Source: Lichenostomus cassidix (taxonomy: Eukaryota > Chordata > Aves > Passeriformes > Meliphagidae). Taken from it: 64,000 bases of DNA. How positions within the stretch are numbered: the first letter of the stretch is position 1; each line of letters starts with the position of its first letter. The stretch is from NCBI GenBank assembly GCA_008360975.2, contig CM039211.1:20928943-20992942 (forward strand), written 5' to 3'. The notes beneath the pieces were generated by a model that searched no databases, had not been told where the DNA came from, and saw nothing but the letters and a program-made list of their open reading frames with translations. The translations under genes and the position numbers were made by a program. Positions 14,401-28,438 of this stretch are shown here, piece after piece.

Positions 14401-17029
14401 GTGACATGTAGACATCAGGCACTCAGCCCACTTGTTTATTTCTGTTCATATTTATTACTGTATGCTGTAGTGCTGCAGCTGATTTCCAAACATCTTTCAT
14501 TTTGTGCAACATGGGCTCTACATACAGCAAAAGAGTCATTAATACAATAGGAGGACACTTCTTTGAGGACTTTTATTATTTAAAGTTTCTGTGGAAACCA
14601 CTAACTGTTAACATGATAGAATTCGCTGTCTCCTGTCCTTTAACCTTGCCTGTATCCAAAGCTCTTTTAACAGAAATGTTGCAGAAAATTGAATAAGACA
14701 CTGACCTCTCTTTGCTATCTTCCAAAAACTTTTTCTTTCCCACTGCAAACAGCAATATGGGGCCTGCTCCACCCATCCCTCCCACTGCCTGTGCTGATTT
14801 GTCCTTTTTTGAAGAACTTTTAATCACTTTTCGTGTGATGCTAAAACAAACAGAAAAGGCACATTTAGAATCATATACAACCATTGATGCCAAGGCTTGC
14901 TGTCCTGTGTTGATGGTACAACCACTGCCCATTTCCCTCCGCAGCACACTGCCAAATGCTGTTACACTGACAGCCTGCAGAACCAGTAATATTCCTTGTT
15001 CACCCTGCTCTCTGCTTCCACCAGTAACAGACTTTCTCCTCAAGAAACAAGGAGAGAAAAAGAGCAGAATTTAACTAATTTTTTGGTGACTTTTTCTACC
15101 CATTATTAAATTATTCCAATTAATGCTGATGGTTATTTTTGGTGCTTTGCTCTTGCTCTCCTCTTAGTCAATGCCCACTAGTCCACCCAATCCTTTTAAG
15201 TGTAACATATTCACTAAGAACATTTCCCATAGCCTGAAAAATGTTCATCACTCAGCAATTTCCACATTTTATCTACACTGTTCTGCTTTTCTTGTGGCTT
15301 TTAATCAACGTGTCCTTAAGTAAAGATCAATATTTACATCTTGTATCGCATAAATACAGATTTAAAAGCTGACATAGATATTCTGTTAGGGTATGTGCAT
15401 GAGCAGGTGCAAACTTAGAGAGAAATCAGTGTCCTGCGCACACTGTGTATTGGATATATGATGGAAATGAGACCTGTGTTCAACATGCCAGCACCAGACA
15501 TCCCCTTGAACACCCTGGAGGTGTCTTGGCTCCCCAAACACATCTTGCTCATTAAGAAAGACATTAGCTTTGACTACAGCTCTTTGGCCATGGCTCTTGT
15601 GTGGTCAGAATTCCAGCTAAATGCAAATTGTACCAGCCACTGCCATGGTGGGGGTAGAAGTGAAGAATGAATGGAGAGGCAAGAGCTTTTTTAATTATCT
15701 TTCCTATAAACTTATGCCAGGCTACATACAGTCAACAGAAAAATCTATAATTTCTGTTCAGGAAAAGATACACAACTGCTAGGATCCTTTTACAAAAAGA
15801 TTCCTCTCTCTATTTGCCAGTAAACACCATCTTTTCCATGAAGTGGAATGGAGTGTTTCAAACATGGTAAGGATTATCCTAAATCTGCTCTCATCAAAAA
15901 CACTAGCAAAACTTAGGACACTGCCAAGAATTTTGTCTAATTCAGAAAATGGTGGAAATCTTATCTTTGGACTTGTTACATGCTTGATTTTGTTGGTATT
16001 GTCCAAGGAGGATAATAATATATGTTTATTATTTTATTTGAAAGTAAATTCTAGAAGAATTTGAAGAGAAGCAGTATTCTTGTCATCTTTTATTTTTACG
16101 ATTATTACTATTAAATGTTGATTAGCGAAACATTTTAATATAGCATGATTTTTCCTAATCTTCCCTCACTTCAGTTAATTTCCTTACAAAGTAACATGTT
16201 GTTAAAAATAATTTATTCCTTTACTTTTTAAATAATATGAAGTATGCTGCGTTATGCATTTCTAGGAATAAAGCTCACTCATTCTTCACACTGCATTGTT
16301 TCCAATGAATCAGTTATTTACAGTGCAGCCCAGGAGACTAATGGTTTACTTGACTATCTGCAATGCTGTTCTCCTCATGCCTTAATAAAGATGAACAGTA
16401 TTTAACTGCCAGGCATCAGAGATCTCTTTATTTTAATTAGCGAGTGTGTTTTTCCTATAATTTTCCTTGGAACAAAATATATCCTAGAAGACTCCTTGCT
16501 CTGCCTCCCTAGTTGTTGATTTGGAGTGAATTAAAGGAAACATATTATGAAAGGTGAATTGGTAGGGAAAAAAATAAGGTCTAACTTAAACTATAAACGT
16601 TTCAGCATTTTGCTCAATCAAACCTTGGGGCAATGTCTTTTCAATGTCATGCTTTAGTAAAAGTCTTTTTAGCACATGCATGTCTTTCCAAACAAGACAG
16701 ACAAAAGCTTCTATTTTAAAAACAAACAGCTAAGTGACTTGCTGTACACTTGCCATGAATAGTAACGAGTAGATTTGTGCTGAGTTCCTCTCTTTAATTA
16801 GCACATTGCTATAACCTGACTGCTGTTGTTGCTGTTTGGATGAGTAGTGTCTTATTACAATGCATCAGAGGATAGTACTTGAAGAAATTCATGAAACAAG
16901 TTATGAAAAAAAATACCACGGAGTATTCTTCAAATTGGTTTAAAATACTTCAGTATTTCACTTTTTTTTAAAGGACTAGCTGTTAAAGCTGTGAGTAAAT
17001 CCAGCAGTAAGTGTTGTAAAAAAGCACTT

Positions 17030-17083
17030 TAAAAATAGATTTAAACTTAAAATAGATTTTAAAAATTTTAAAATAGATTTTCA
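17030..17083 (+). repeat. Triplicated AT-rich motif
   Basis: Three spaced copies of AAAATAGATTT lie within 54 bases. Probably local duplication in AT-rich DNA. Confidence 0.7.
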
Positions 17084-20000
17084 TAAACATACTTGGGAAA
17101 AGTTTATTTTACAGAGCTGGAATATATGTGTATATGCTGTTTTAAAAACAGAATCATTTTTAGTGAGTTTGCTTGTTACTATGCCTTAAATGTAGTGATA
17201 TTTCAGGGTTTCATAGTTGAATAGAATGGAAAATATTTTTTTAAACAATATTTTTGATGAATTTATTTGATGTAATATTTTAAATGTTTTTTAAAATTCT
17301 CACAGCTGTTCCAGACAGAACAGAATTTCAAAGCAGCAGTAACATTAAAGTAGAAAAACCTTACAGCAATAGCTGAATAGAGACTGACCAGAAATTTTGT
17401 CAGAAGCTTCAGGCAATGAAACAATAAAGAAAAGAAAGGATTGGCAAAAGGGAATATATTATGATTGCAGCTGCACTTTTTAATGGGGACTTCTAGAGAT
17501 TCATGAAAATATATCCTCCAAGATGATACATACCACATGTGTTGCATAGACAAATCATTAAAAGATTTAAAGAATAAAATAGAATGGCTAGATCAAACAC
17601 AAATTTATTCTGTTTCTACAAGTTTCATACAAAAATCCATTTGAACATCTTTAACCAAATTTATTTAGTCTTCACACTTGGGGGTTATTAAAAATTCTTC
17701 TCCTTATATTTTTGCACATGGCCATAGAGGTAATCTGTTACCTTTGATGTTCTTTGGCCCAGGAATCTGCCTATGTGTGTGTGTGTCCATATGAGGTTAA
17801 CCAAAACTAGAAAAAGGACACAAAAATGGTCAATACTGGGTTTGCATTTCTGCAAAGTTGCAAACCAGAAAAGAATCTCACCAGAAAGTTGCAAAACCCA
17901 TCTCTGTTACTACATAAGGAATGTGACCTCCTGAGTTATGATTGACATCAAAGTAAATAAGAGAGAAGCTAGGTGTTAAAAAGAAATTCCCATGAAAATA
18001 TCATGGTTGTTCAAATACCTAGAGTGTACTGGGTACTGTCCAGAGTGAACAGAAATGAGCCTTTCTCATGACCTGCTCATAACCTGTCTCACAACTTGCT
18101 AAATCATGGGTGGTTAAATGTTAATGTTAACTTTTGACAATAAATAATACTGAAAGATATTTGAGAAATTCACAGTACTTTAGTCAGGAGTTCCTATTTT
18201 TTGAACTGAATTATTGGTCTTCAACAAGTACCATAACAGAAGAATCAGGACATATTTGCTACCTTATTCACAGCTGGGATTATTTTATTTAATGAGAGAC
18301 ATTGGGAATTCGTACTTTAAAAGCATCAGATGAGTAGGATGAGCAGTTAGGCAAATGCCAAGTCCCTAACAGTAAATAATTTTTTTTTTGAAGTCTAAAA
18401 GACCATAGTGTTTTCTTGAAACATACATATGTATAAGTGCAGTCATTCATACAGCGTAGAAATTAAAATAGTGGACATACCTTCTCAGTTCCACACAGTA
18501 CAAGTGAGTGGAAAAATATGATGGTTTTTATGTAAATATATGCATATTTACAAATATGTTTACATTTATATATCTGCATATACATGTGAGTAGCAGACAT
18601 ATGGATTTTTTTTAAAGGCAGCTGGTAATTCTGCATGCTGTTTTTTGATGGGGCTGAATCTTCAGATGGTATAATTTTGGTTACTTGCAATGCAACATTC
18701 AAATCACACATTGGTTTTAGATACTGTAGTCAAACACAAAGAATAAAACAAAGGTGTTATTGTATGAGCTATGGATTAATTCTTACTCATTGGTAGCAAA
18801 GCCCTGATTGAATTTACAAACTGTGAAGAAGTAAATGGTTGTAAATCCTTTTGTATATTAGTATATTATTTAAATACTGCATGGAAGTTGCAGAAAAATT
18901 ACCCATTTGTGGCATGAAAACCACTGCATGGGTTTGGTATGCAATTGCCTGGAAAGTCAAGAGTGCCTGAGAAAGGACTGAGAATGAAGAAATTATTAGA
19001 TTATATAATTATGAATTAACAACTAAAATAAATTTGAAATTACTTCAAAATATCTGTCCTTTTCTGAAAAAACTATATAGATGTACATATCTCTACAAAA
19101 TATATGTAAAATAAATGTAATAATTTCAAATAATGATTTCTGTACACAAAATTTACCATATGTGAATCAAATACTGTCATTAATAAATTAAAATGCATTT
19201 TTCTAATCCTTCATGAATAAAAAGTGTTTCTAGATAAGCTTCTATCACATGAAACTGTCTTTGACTGAGGACAGAAGTTATCCAAAAGTGATCTTGGAGA
19301 TGGATAAGAGGCTACAAAAACTCCACATTTGGCAAAAAAGAGGGGACAAGTGGTTTTCAAAACGTTGAAACCTTCTGATGATTCTTGGAGGTTTCAAATA
19401 GGTGCCAGAGAAGGAAAATGAACAGAGAGCGGACTGTGCAGTCAAGCTGAAAGTAAATATTTCACACAGATATTGAAATAAGCCATATATCATGTATGCA
19501 TATAATTTGTCTGTACAAATAAACCATCCAGCACTCATGCTACAGCACATGTCTGACTTCTCCACCACAAAGTACATCTGAGTATGTAGACACAGACAGC
19601 ATAATGTCTCTGAAATTTTTCCAGAACTTGGTTTTCACAGCACTTTGCCTACAGCTGTAATTGATAGTGCACTACAGTGATGTGACACCTTTACTGCAAG
19701 GTCTTTTGTGGAATACATCTGCTGTACAGTGGGAAAACAAAATATGAGTCTTGACTAAATCTTGTGGTAGAAAGGACTCAAACTGGGAAACAGTTCAACC
19801 CAATTTGCATATTATGCAGATGAAAAGCTAATGACAAAAGAGTGTATTGGCAAACTCTGCCTTGTTATCTGGCAGTGATGTGTATAGCAGCATGAATACC
19901 TAGACATAAGCTCTACTAATGTTATTTTGCAATTAAGAAAATAAAGTCAGAGAAATGCAGTGAGAACTGCATATGTAAATGAGATTCAGTTGTGATGAAC

Positions 20001-23000
20001 CACGTAATCCCATACAATCCAAATAATCCAGTTCACTTTGGGACACAGGCATCGTGATTGTGTGTTATTAATTTTGAATGGTGGAAGAGGGAAAGTAGCC
20101 AAATGCTTATTGAATCCTCATTTCTAGTAGAAGCGGCTGCTTCTTCATCCTTGCTTGCCAGTTCTGAGTGTATTTCAAGGAACATTACTGAGAACAAAAT
20201 CGAACACCATCAATATTAATGATCTGAACTAGAAAGATAGCTTTTAGTGTGCAAATTAATTACCCTAATCACAGGGTTTTTTGTATCCATTTTAATGAAA
20301 TAACTATTTATTTCACTGAGTCCTGAGCTTTTCTTTTGCAAATAAGGCACATTTACATGATAAATACATGAAATTTAAATGGATGACTAAATTAAATTGA
20401 GGGGGGAAAAAAAGACCTTTTTAAATACAATTTTCATAGGAAAAACAGCTAGATTAATGGGTTGGTTAGCTGACTGGCATCTGTGATTAAATCTTTTTAA
20501 TGTATGTCAAATAGAATTTAATGGACCTCAAGAAATGTCTACATAGTAATATTCAGGGTTTAGTGAAGATGCATTTTATCTCCTATTATTGAAGTGTAGA
20601 CAGATGAAGGCATATTGCTTGTTGCAGCCCAGTATAGTACAGAGACATTCTGTTTGAGAATAATAGTGATATCAATTTGCATTTCTACTTTCCTGTGTTG
20701 TGCATCCTTTCCCCTGAAAATATTTTTATTTCTACCTACAGGAGTTTTAAAACAAGAAACTCCACTCTAAAATGGTGGTATCTGATTGTTTGCATAGTCT
20801 TCTGATTTAATCTTCACATGTGTATTACTTTCATGCTGTTGTTTTCTAATAGCAACAAGAAAGGAAAAAATGCTTAGTTCAGGAGGACTTTAAACATATC
20901 CTTTAGATTTTATGTGTTTTGAGAACTTTATTTATTGTGGCAAAGCTTTGAAGGGCTCCATATTCAACAGGAGCAAGATTTGAAACACATTCCAGCTCAT
21001 TTTTTGGTAACAGTCCTGCAAAACAGAGCATCTTTCTCTGCTTGCTTTTTTCCCAGTCGAGTCACCAGAGACATCTCCAGCTTCCTTTGATTTGAAATGA
21101 TCAATGGCAGCTGCAGCAGGCAGGCAGGGTGCCCCAGGCACAATGCAAACAAGTCTCTCCCAGCTCACTAGGATTTACATTTCAATTGCTGCCACATTTT
21201 TAAAGATAATTATAACCTTTTTATATTAATATTTTTCTGTGGTGTCTCTGATATTTTAACAACATAAATATTAATTTAGCATATCAAGGAGAACAGCTTT
21301 TTTTCATTGCAATCACTCGAACAAAAAAATATCTCCCAAAAACACAGGGCATCAAACATGGCATCTCGATCTCAGAGCATTAGCCACACTTCAGAGGGGG
21401 GCGTCTGCTGGATTTGATTTTGTGTGGCTCTGCACTGTTTTAAAGATTAGCAGAGAATAACCTTTCCTTTTGACTTGAGACCAAACCATCCTGCTAAAAC
21501 AGCAGAATGTGTTCACTGTCTAAGCTGACATCTGTGACTTATGTGGCTCCAAACAGTGTCTTTACCACAGTGAAAAATATCAGCTAGATAAAGCTGCCTT
21601 GATAAAATTGATTTTCTTTGAAAGAAAAAAGGGGAAATTGCTGCTGGTGGTGTTGAGAATTTCAGGAGTTTTGTGTTTTATACTGCAGTCTTTTTTAACT
21701 CCTGTTACCACTCCAGCCCTTTATATCCTTCCCTTTTTGCATCAGGAAAAGCCATCACAGTGTACAAACAGATGTTGCTTTACCTACCCAGATCATACGT
21801 TGGATCACAATAAATATTTTTGCAGCCTTCCCTATAAAAGTTCAGCATGTAGCATATTTGACTAATCTAAGTCTTCCCCACATCTCTTCTTTTGCTTCTT
21901 ATGCAACTACAGCATTCCTATCTGCCCTTCAGTGCTGAGCAACAATCACAATTTTTAGATTCAAACACTTGAGGAAATTATGTTTTTTCCATAGCTACTG
22001 ACAAATAAGGGGAATTAGTGTGTGTCACAAAAAAATTTGATACTAATACCCATCAAATGTTACAAGGAGGTCATTCTGCTGCACTTCTTGGTAATGTGCA
22101 GAGTTACAATCATTGCCTTGGAATCTTTTTATGGGCAAGACCTTAATTTCCTGCACACCAAAGCCATGAGCTTGAGCATCGCTTGAAGTTGACTAGAGGA
22201 ATAAAACTGCTCATGAAATATGCATGACTAACACATATGCTGCCAGGGGAACCTAGTATATTATGTATGACCCTTCTGTAATTGTAAGAAAATGATATTC
22301 ATTTAAATGGATGTTTATCACAGCTAAAGGTACACATAATGAGACAGAGGTCATATGCCTAAAAACACAGGTTTAGCCCACTATTTCTGGCCTTGCTTGA
22401 AAAGACTGTGACTTCTTCATAGTTGTTTCTCCTGCACATGTGATTTATAATTATGTAGCTTGAAAGAGTCTCTGTCTTTATTTTTATACCAAATACAGTT
22501 TTAAACTAAATGCAATTCTAGAGTTGTGTGCGAACATCTGTGGAATATTTAGGCAGCATATTAAAATTCACTTCAAACCTAATTCTCCTTTTTTTCAGCT
22601 GCTGTTTTCAGGGCAGCTACAGATTTTTTTACCATTATTATTTGTCTTTATGAATTGGACACTTTTCTTATTTTTTAAACAAACCACGTCTCCTAGAGGG
22701 GAGAGTCCTTTTCACCTTACAAAACAGCTGCAACACAAATTTGTACATTTCTACTTCAATCAGCCCTCCTCCATGCAAAGCAAGTTTTTAGCAATGTGTT
22801 TTAATTTGTTTCTTCCTAAACTGTAACATATTTGGAACGTGGATTTGGCTTTATCTTTGCATGAATACATTCTCAGAGTTCAGGGAGAGATGTTACGCAG
22901 AACGCTGCACTCAGTGAAAGCCAGATTCAGTGCAATAAATGAACCTTTTGATTAGCACCACAGAGCTTCACCAGAAGCTTTCTCTCTTGGTTATGGGTCT

Positions 23001-23862
23001 CTGCAAAGATGCCTGAAACTTCCTTGCTGCACTCATGAGAAGAAATCTACAGCCCTGAAAAGTCAGGATCAAAGAAGAGAAAACTTACTTACCACAATTC
23101 AAATTGTTGATAGGAAAACTGACAAATTTCAAAACATGTAACTGCTCCAGAAGAGACTCTGAGTCTTATGCCGATGGAAGTGGGCCAAGTTCATCTTGGT
23201 ATAATGTCATTGATTTAAAACCATACTATCAAGGGAACTGCAAGCAGCTGATAAATCTATTAAAAAAAAAAAAAATCCCAGTGGGTACCTGGTCTTCTGT
23301 CAGGCCAAGACAATGTTGACCAGCACTGTGCTATTGCTGTCCTATACCAGGCTTGAAGTCAGACAATCTAGGGTAGAAGAAAAAACTGCAGATATTTCAG
23401 TGGATGGTTTTTTTATACTATCTGCCAGAAAAGATAGTTTGAAAAAGCTAGATAATCAGTCAGGTGTCAGAAAGCCAAAAAAATCCAGGCCTTTACCTTC
23501 CCTGTGCATTGAGTTTCTGAGGAAGCACAGGTTTGGAACCTTCTGTTTGGCCTCTCCTCTTCAGGATGGACATGGATCCTGTTCAGACCTGCACTCCATC
23601 TCTTTCTCCTCAACATGTTGCACAGGCTAATAGTCACATAGAGTGCCCAGACCATATTCTTTGAAGGTCATTAAAAGCTTGGCTTTTTTCGTTTTTTACT
23701 TAGGTTGCCATATAATATCTGAGAAACCCTGAAGCCAAAATAATTCTTTTTCTTGTGCCAGCAATAAAAGAGTGGTCTTGTGACTTCATCCCAAAGCAGG
23801 TCCATTTTTTTCTGCAGGTAAGAGTGATATCACTCAGTCTGTGGATGTAAATTCAGCTGGGG

Positions 23863-23898
23863 AAAAAAAAAAAATAAAAATAAAAAAAATAAAAAAAA
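23863..23898 (+). repeat. A-rich low-complexity tract
   Basis: Runs of A interrupted by single T residues (AAAAATAAAAA pattern). No LINE or retrogene body could be recognised upstream, so I do not call it a retroposon tail. Confidence 0.9.
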
Positions 23899-24964
23899 GC
23901 AAGCCCTAAACTAGTCCCATTACCCACTAAAAATAATTCCAATATGTTTCTTTATTAAATTTCTGATTGTCATCCTATCTGGTATGAGAAATTCCCTAAT
24001 GAGAATATTCGTATCCATACACCAACCAGAGCACAAGAACAGAATCACACCTGCTTTTTTCTCAGAGATGAGGTCACAACATGGGTTTCTGAATTCAGTC
24101 CAGTCCGTGAAATAGGATGATGTGGATTGCAAGAACTGTAGTATAACTTGAAGAAAATCTACAACTGTACAAAGCACAAGCCACTTCTCTTTCCACCTTC
24201 TTGTTTTCTTGCAGCAGGGGTAGTATGCACCCTATTCCTGACACTTACTCCAGTCCATTTTCCTGTTTTCAGAGGTTATTTTCTAAAAAATTTTTTTAAA
24301 AATCCATCTCAGATAAAATGAACAGGAAAAATAAAAAAAACCTGGAAAAATATGCTGGGCACAGTAACAGATGTGTGTTACTACACTACCTATGCCTCTA
24401 ATTTAGCAAGCAAATGAGAATTCTTTATCAATCTTCTGTAGCAAAAATATAAGATGTCACAAGCTTTGGTTGTAAACAGCCCAAGACAGCTGGATATAAT
24501 ACCAAATACAATACTCAGAGTGACAGCAGCACAAGGGGCTCTAGTAGGCATTGATAATTCAGCTGTGCTGCCTAAATACAGATGTACACCTGCAAGTTGC
24601 CTCTTAGCTTGAACAATACAAGGAAAAGGGACAGAAGAGCTGATGGAGGTTTTGAAAAGCTGAGGGTGATTAAAAACAGCTGATAAACCTTTCCACTAAA
24701 ATCTGAAAGAAGGAGGGAATTCAAGAGCCCATGAAATGTGCTTAGGTGACAACTCTTTCTTTGAAGGCAGAGATATAAATTGCAAACTATGCTTTAGTGT
24801 TCTGAATATACTTTGACAGCTTATACTGCACACACCTCTTGTAAGCCTAGCTTTGATGTAAATTAATCATGGTAATTAGTAGACAGCATTGAGCACATGC
24901 CGAGAGTCCTATTTCTTCCCTTGAAATGGATGTAAAGTTTACAGTCCAGTCAGAAAATGGTATT

Positions 24965-25006
24965 GTTTTCTTTTTCTTTTTCTTCTTTTCTTTTTTTTTT
25001 TTTTTA
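24965..25006 (+). repeat. Polypyrimidine tract
   Basis: About 40 bases of T with scattered C, ending in a T run. Low-complexity sequence without further structure. Confidence 0.9.
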
Positions 25007-26423
25007 ATCTCTTGTGAGGACATACTATGTCTTTTATCTATCTTGAAACATAAATAGCAGCTGTAGGAAGTCTGTGGCCCACAAACACACAGTCATACTG
25101 GGTATCTTTCATAAGGAAGGCACCCATATCAAAATGCTGCTCCCTGCCAATGGCAGTAATTCTTTTCAACAGACAAGCACTCCATGAGCTTTTCTTCTGT
25201 TTTGTGAACTACTAGAAAACCAAGAACAGAGATAAATATGAAAAATAAGAGGAAGCAGTGCCTGGTACCATTTTGCAATACATTAAATATGTGTTTGTTT
25301 TTTTTTTTAATTTTCTAAACAGTACATAGACATGAATGTAGTGTTTCATTGCATATTTTGTGTGCTCTTTAAGAAAGTTGTAGAGATACACAGTGCTTAT
25401 GTACCATTACATTCAGGGTTCTGTGGAGATATTTTTTCACTATTCCAACTAGATGGATTGCTAGAGGGATATTCCTGGGATTATCATTACCAAGACTGTC
25501 TTTCCATTTTTAAAAAAAATATATTTTTTTCTTCCCCAGGTCAATTAAGAAACAACAGGGTTTTTTTTTTGGATTTTTTTTTTTGTCTTATGATAACTCT
25601 AGGGCTTTCCTTACCTTTGTGATTCTGTCGTGGTGAGCAAACTCACATGAGATAAAGCACAGTGCACTACAGCTACAGAAATTAATTTTTCATGTAGCTG
25701 CTAAGAGTGTTAAAAGCGCAGAGATATTACCTATCTTAAGGTACGAATTAGGTGATTTGAATGACCTCATAAATCTCACTGTTAGAAGCAGTTATCTGAA
25801 GGAACCAAATACCCCAAATCCTATTCAACTCTGCTTTTCAAATTATATGTTTAGCTTAATTTTTATACTTGCAGCATTACCTGGAAATCTTTCTAACCAA
25901 ATAGCAATTTCCTCAATGGCTTCTTTGGAAGGATTGGAAAGAAACGAAACACTGATCTAGAATTATTATAGATATTCCGTATTTAATTGATGAGACTCTT
26001 AAAATCTCTATTGGAGCAAAGAGGACATTTTAATTTCACTAAATTTTAGTGCTAAATTCCCCTAAATAAATAAATAAATATACAGCATGGTTTGCAGAGG
26101 AATTTTCCAAATATTCTCCTTAACGTTGGTGCAAATCACAATAGTATCTTTTGTACTGCCATTTCATTTTATTTCAGAATCACAGTTTGAAAACATATCT
26201 CCTGGTTTCTGACATTTACCATGAAGCATGGTGAAACAGTGTCGTAGTGCTTGAAATCGATTATGGCACAAGCGTCTAAGTCACTCCCATTGCTAACAGA
26301 CATTAAATACTTGGAACCCAATTGGATTTTGTCCCCTTGAACTAGGTGTGAATTGTTCTTTCCATTCTCAGAATCACAAGTTTTACTACGGATCAGCTTC
26401 TAAGGTGCTTCACCTCGTGTCAA

Positions 26424-26476
26424 GGAAGATGTCCTTAGCTAGAAGGACATCTTCCAGCACTCTTAGCTAGAAGAGT
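26424..26476. repeat. Two consecutive hairpins with the same loop
   Basis: The first hairpin has a perfect 13-base-pair stem (GGAAGATGTCCTT, 26424-26436, against AAGGACATCTTCC, 26443-26455) closing a six-base AGCTAG loop. Three bases later a second, shorter inverted repeat (ACTCTT 26459-26464 and AAGAGT 26471-26476) closes the same AGCTAG loop. The shared core CTTAGCTAGAAG suggests that one arose from the other by local copying. The stems are too short for a typical microRNA precursor. Confidence 0.85.
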
Positions 26477-27938
26477 ACAAATCTAACTCTCCTGGAGCAG
26501 AGGGCAAAAAATCTAGAAACACAGGCAAAATGAGCATTTAGTCATTAATTGCATTCTTGGTTACTAATGTAATAATTCTGACAGTGGGAAATAAAATTAT
26601 GTTGTTTATCAATACTTTGTTCACAGTTGATTTTTCATGCACAATTACATCTTGCCCCTTTACATTATTCCTATATTTGGCTATTATTATTTTTTTCAAA
26701 GGTGACTCTAGACAATTCCCTAATTATTCTTATTTTGCCATTTGTGTTGGGGTCTTTTTTTACATTTATTGACCATCCAGATGCACATTCTAGTTCATAA
26801 CTCAATTTCAATAAAAGTTTTGTTTCATTCATAAGGTCTGTGAATTATTTATATGTCATTTTCCTCACTATTCAGAATATTCCAACCTCTGCTGAGACTA
26901 ATTTTAGTTTTAACAGCGATCCTCAGTTCACACAAATATATTGTTATGCCTGTAAGAACTGCTCATTTATCCATAAGGTGCATCAGTAGAGATGAAGCAA
27001 AAAAAAGGATAATCTGAAATAGTAGCAACAGATAACATGCTGGGATGGCACATTATTTTATTACCTAGAGCCACATGTCAAAGCATAACAAAGAAATCAG
27101 AACAGTATACTGAAATTCTGTTCTGTATAGAGGCTGAGAGAGATCTACTGAATAGCAAAATTTTAATAAGAATTAGTCCTCTGAGTATTTAATCCCAAAA
27201 GATGATAGAAAACAGAAAGCTAAAAACTTGCAAAGTAGAAAGATGTTATAATTTTGTATCTGTATAGACTCTGGTCATCTAGCTACAACCAAGAGGTTTT
27301 TAGTCTTCTCCCTGAAGGATACTTTGAGAACTTACCAAATAAACATTATGAAATGGAAGGAAGAGAAGAAGTGCTCATGTATGGGTATAGGAAAGCAGAC
27401 ACATGCAAGAAATTGCAAGATCAAGCTACAATGAACAATTGTAGCATCAGGATGTGCGCATATTCCAAACACCTAGGAGATCAGACAGTAATCAACAGCA
27501 GAATTGCAAGCTGCAATCTAGAATTCTACAGCCTCTTAATTCCTTTGAAATGTAAAAGTATCAAGTTGAATTTTCTTTATTGCCTAGTAAATTTAATATC
27601 CTTGCCCTAGCTGTACCTTCTCTACACCCACACTAAGCCGTGTGCATACACACACTCATTATCTACAGATGTAACCCTACTGTACTTGAAACCAATTCCT
27701 TCTAGAAGAGCTTCCTTGCTGCATCACAGTCCTCAAAAGGACTTATGAAATCTATTCTTTTGCTCAGTAGGAAGTCTTCAGCAAAGGTTCTCAAGTAGGG
27801 CCTAACAGAATCTTAAGAGTTTACTGGGATTTTTTTCCCCTTGTCCACTTTGTGGGAGATATAGCCAAGATGCTGAGACTTCCGGACTCTGTCTTAGTCC
27901 TGGTGCCCAGCACTTGAGGCATTTGTGATCCTCAGATG
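26477..27938. other. AT-rich non-coding DNA, no gene seen
   Basis: No supported feature. The 118-codon plus-strand frame at 27254-27610 lacks recognisable domains and codon bias and is probably fortuitous. Confidence 0.65.
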
Positions 27939-28438
27939 NNNNNNNNNNNNNNNNNNNNNNNNNNNNNNNNNNNNNNNNNNNNNNNNNNNNNNNNNNNNNN
28001 NNNNNNNNNNNNNNNNNNNNNNNNNNNNNNNNNNNNNNNNNNNNNNNNNNNNNNNNNNNNNNNNNNNNNNNNNNNNNNNNNNNNNNNNNNNNNNNNNNNN
28101 NNNNNNNNNNNNNNNNNNNNNNNNNNNNNNNNNNNNNNNNNNNNNNNNNNNNNNNNNNNNNNNNNNNNNNNNNNNNNNNNNNNNNNNNNNNNNNNNNNNN
28201 NNNNNNNNNNNNNNNNNNNNNNNNNNNNNNNNNNNNNNNNNNNNNNNNNNNNNNNNNNNNNNNNNNNNNNNNNNNNNNNNNNNNNNNNNNNNNNNNNNNN
28301 NNNNNNNNNNNNNNNNNNNNNNNNNNNNNNNNNNNNNNNNNNNNNNNNNNNNNNNNNNNNNNNNNNNNNNNNNNNNNNNNNNNNNNNNNNNNNNNNNNNN
28401 NNNNNNNNNNNNNNNNNNNNNNNNNNNNNNNNNNNNNN
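27939..28438. other. Assembly gap of 500 N
   Basis: Exactly 500 undetermined bases. The round number suggests either a fixed placeholder or an estimated gap, so its true length is unknown. All frames that read through it are artefacts of the N run. Confidence 0.99.

Larger units (their letters stand above)
11468..26400. other. Long AT-rich desert, no gene seen
   Basis: Nearly 15 kb without a supportable gene, transposon or RNA gene. Simple-sequence spots are a triplicated AAAATAGATTT motif (17030-17083), a short GT run (17772-17788), a T/AT-rich palindromic patch near 18530-18580, an A run (23262-23275), an A-rich tract (23863-23898), a pyrimidine tract (24965-25006) and T runs (25297-25308, 25560-25584). 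Opposed frames at 14576-15074 are open on both strands but look non-coding. TAATTA-type homeodomain-like sites recur near 16430 and 16793. It may be a gene desert or a very long intron. Confidence 0.65.
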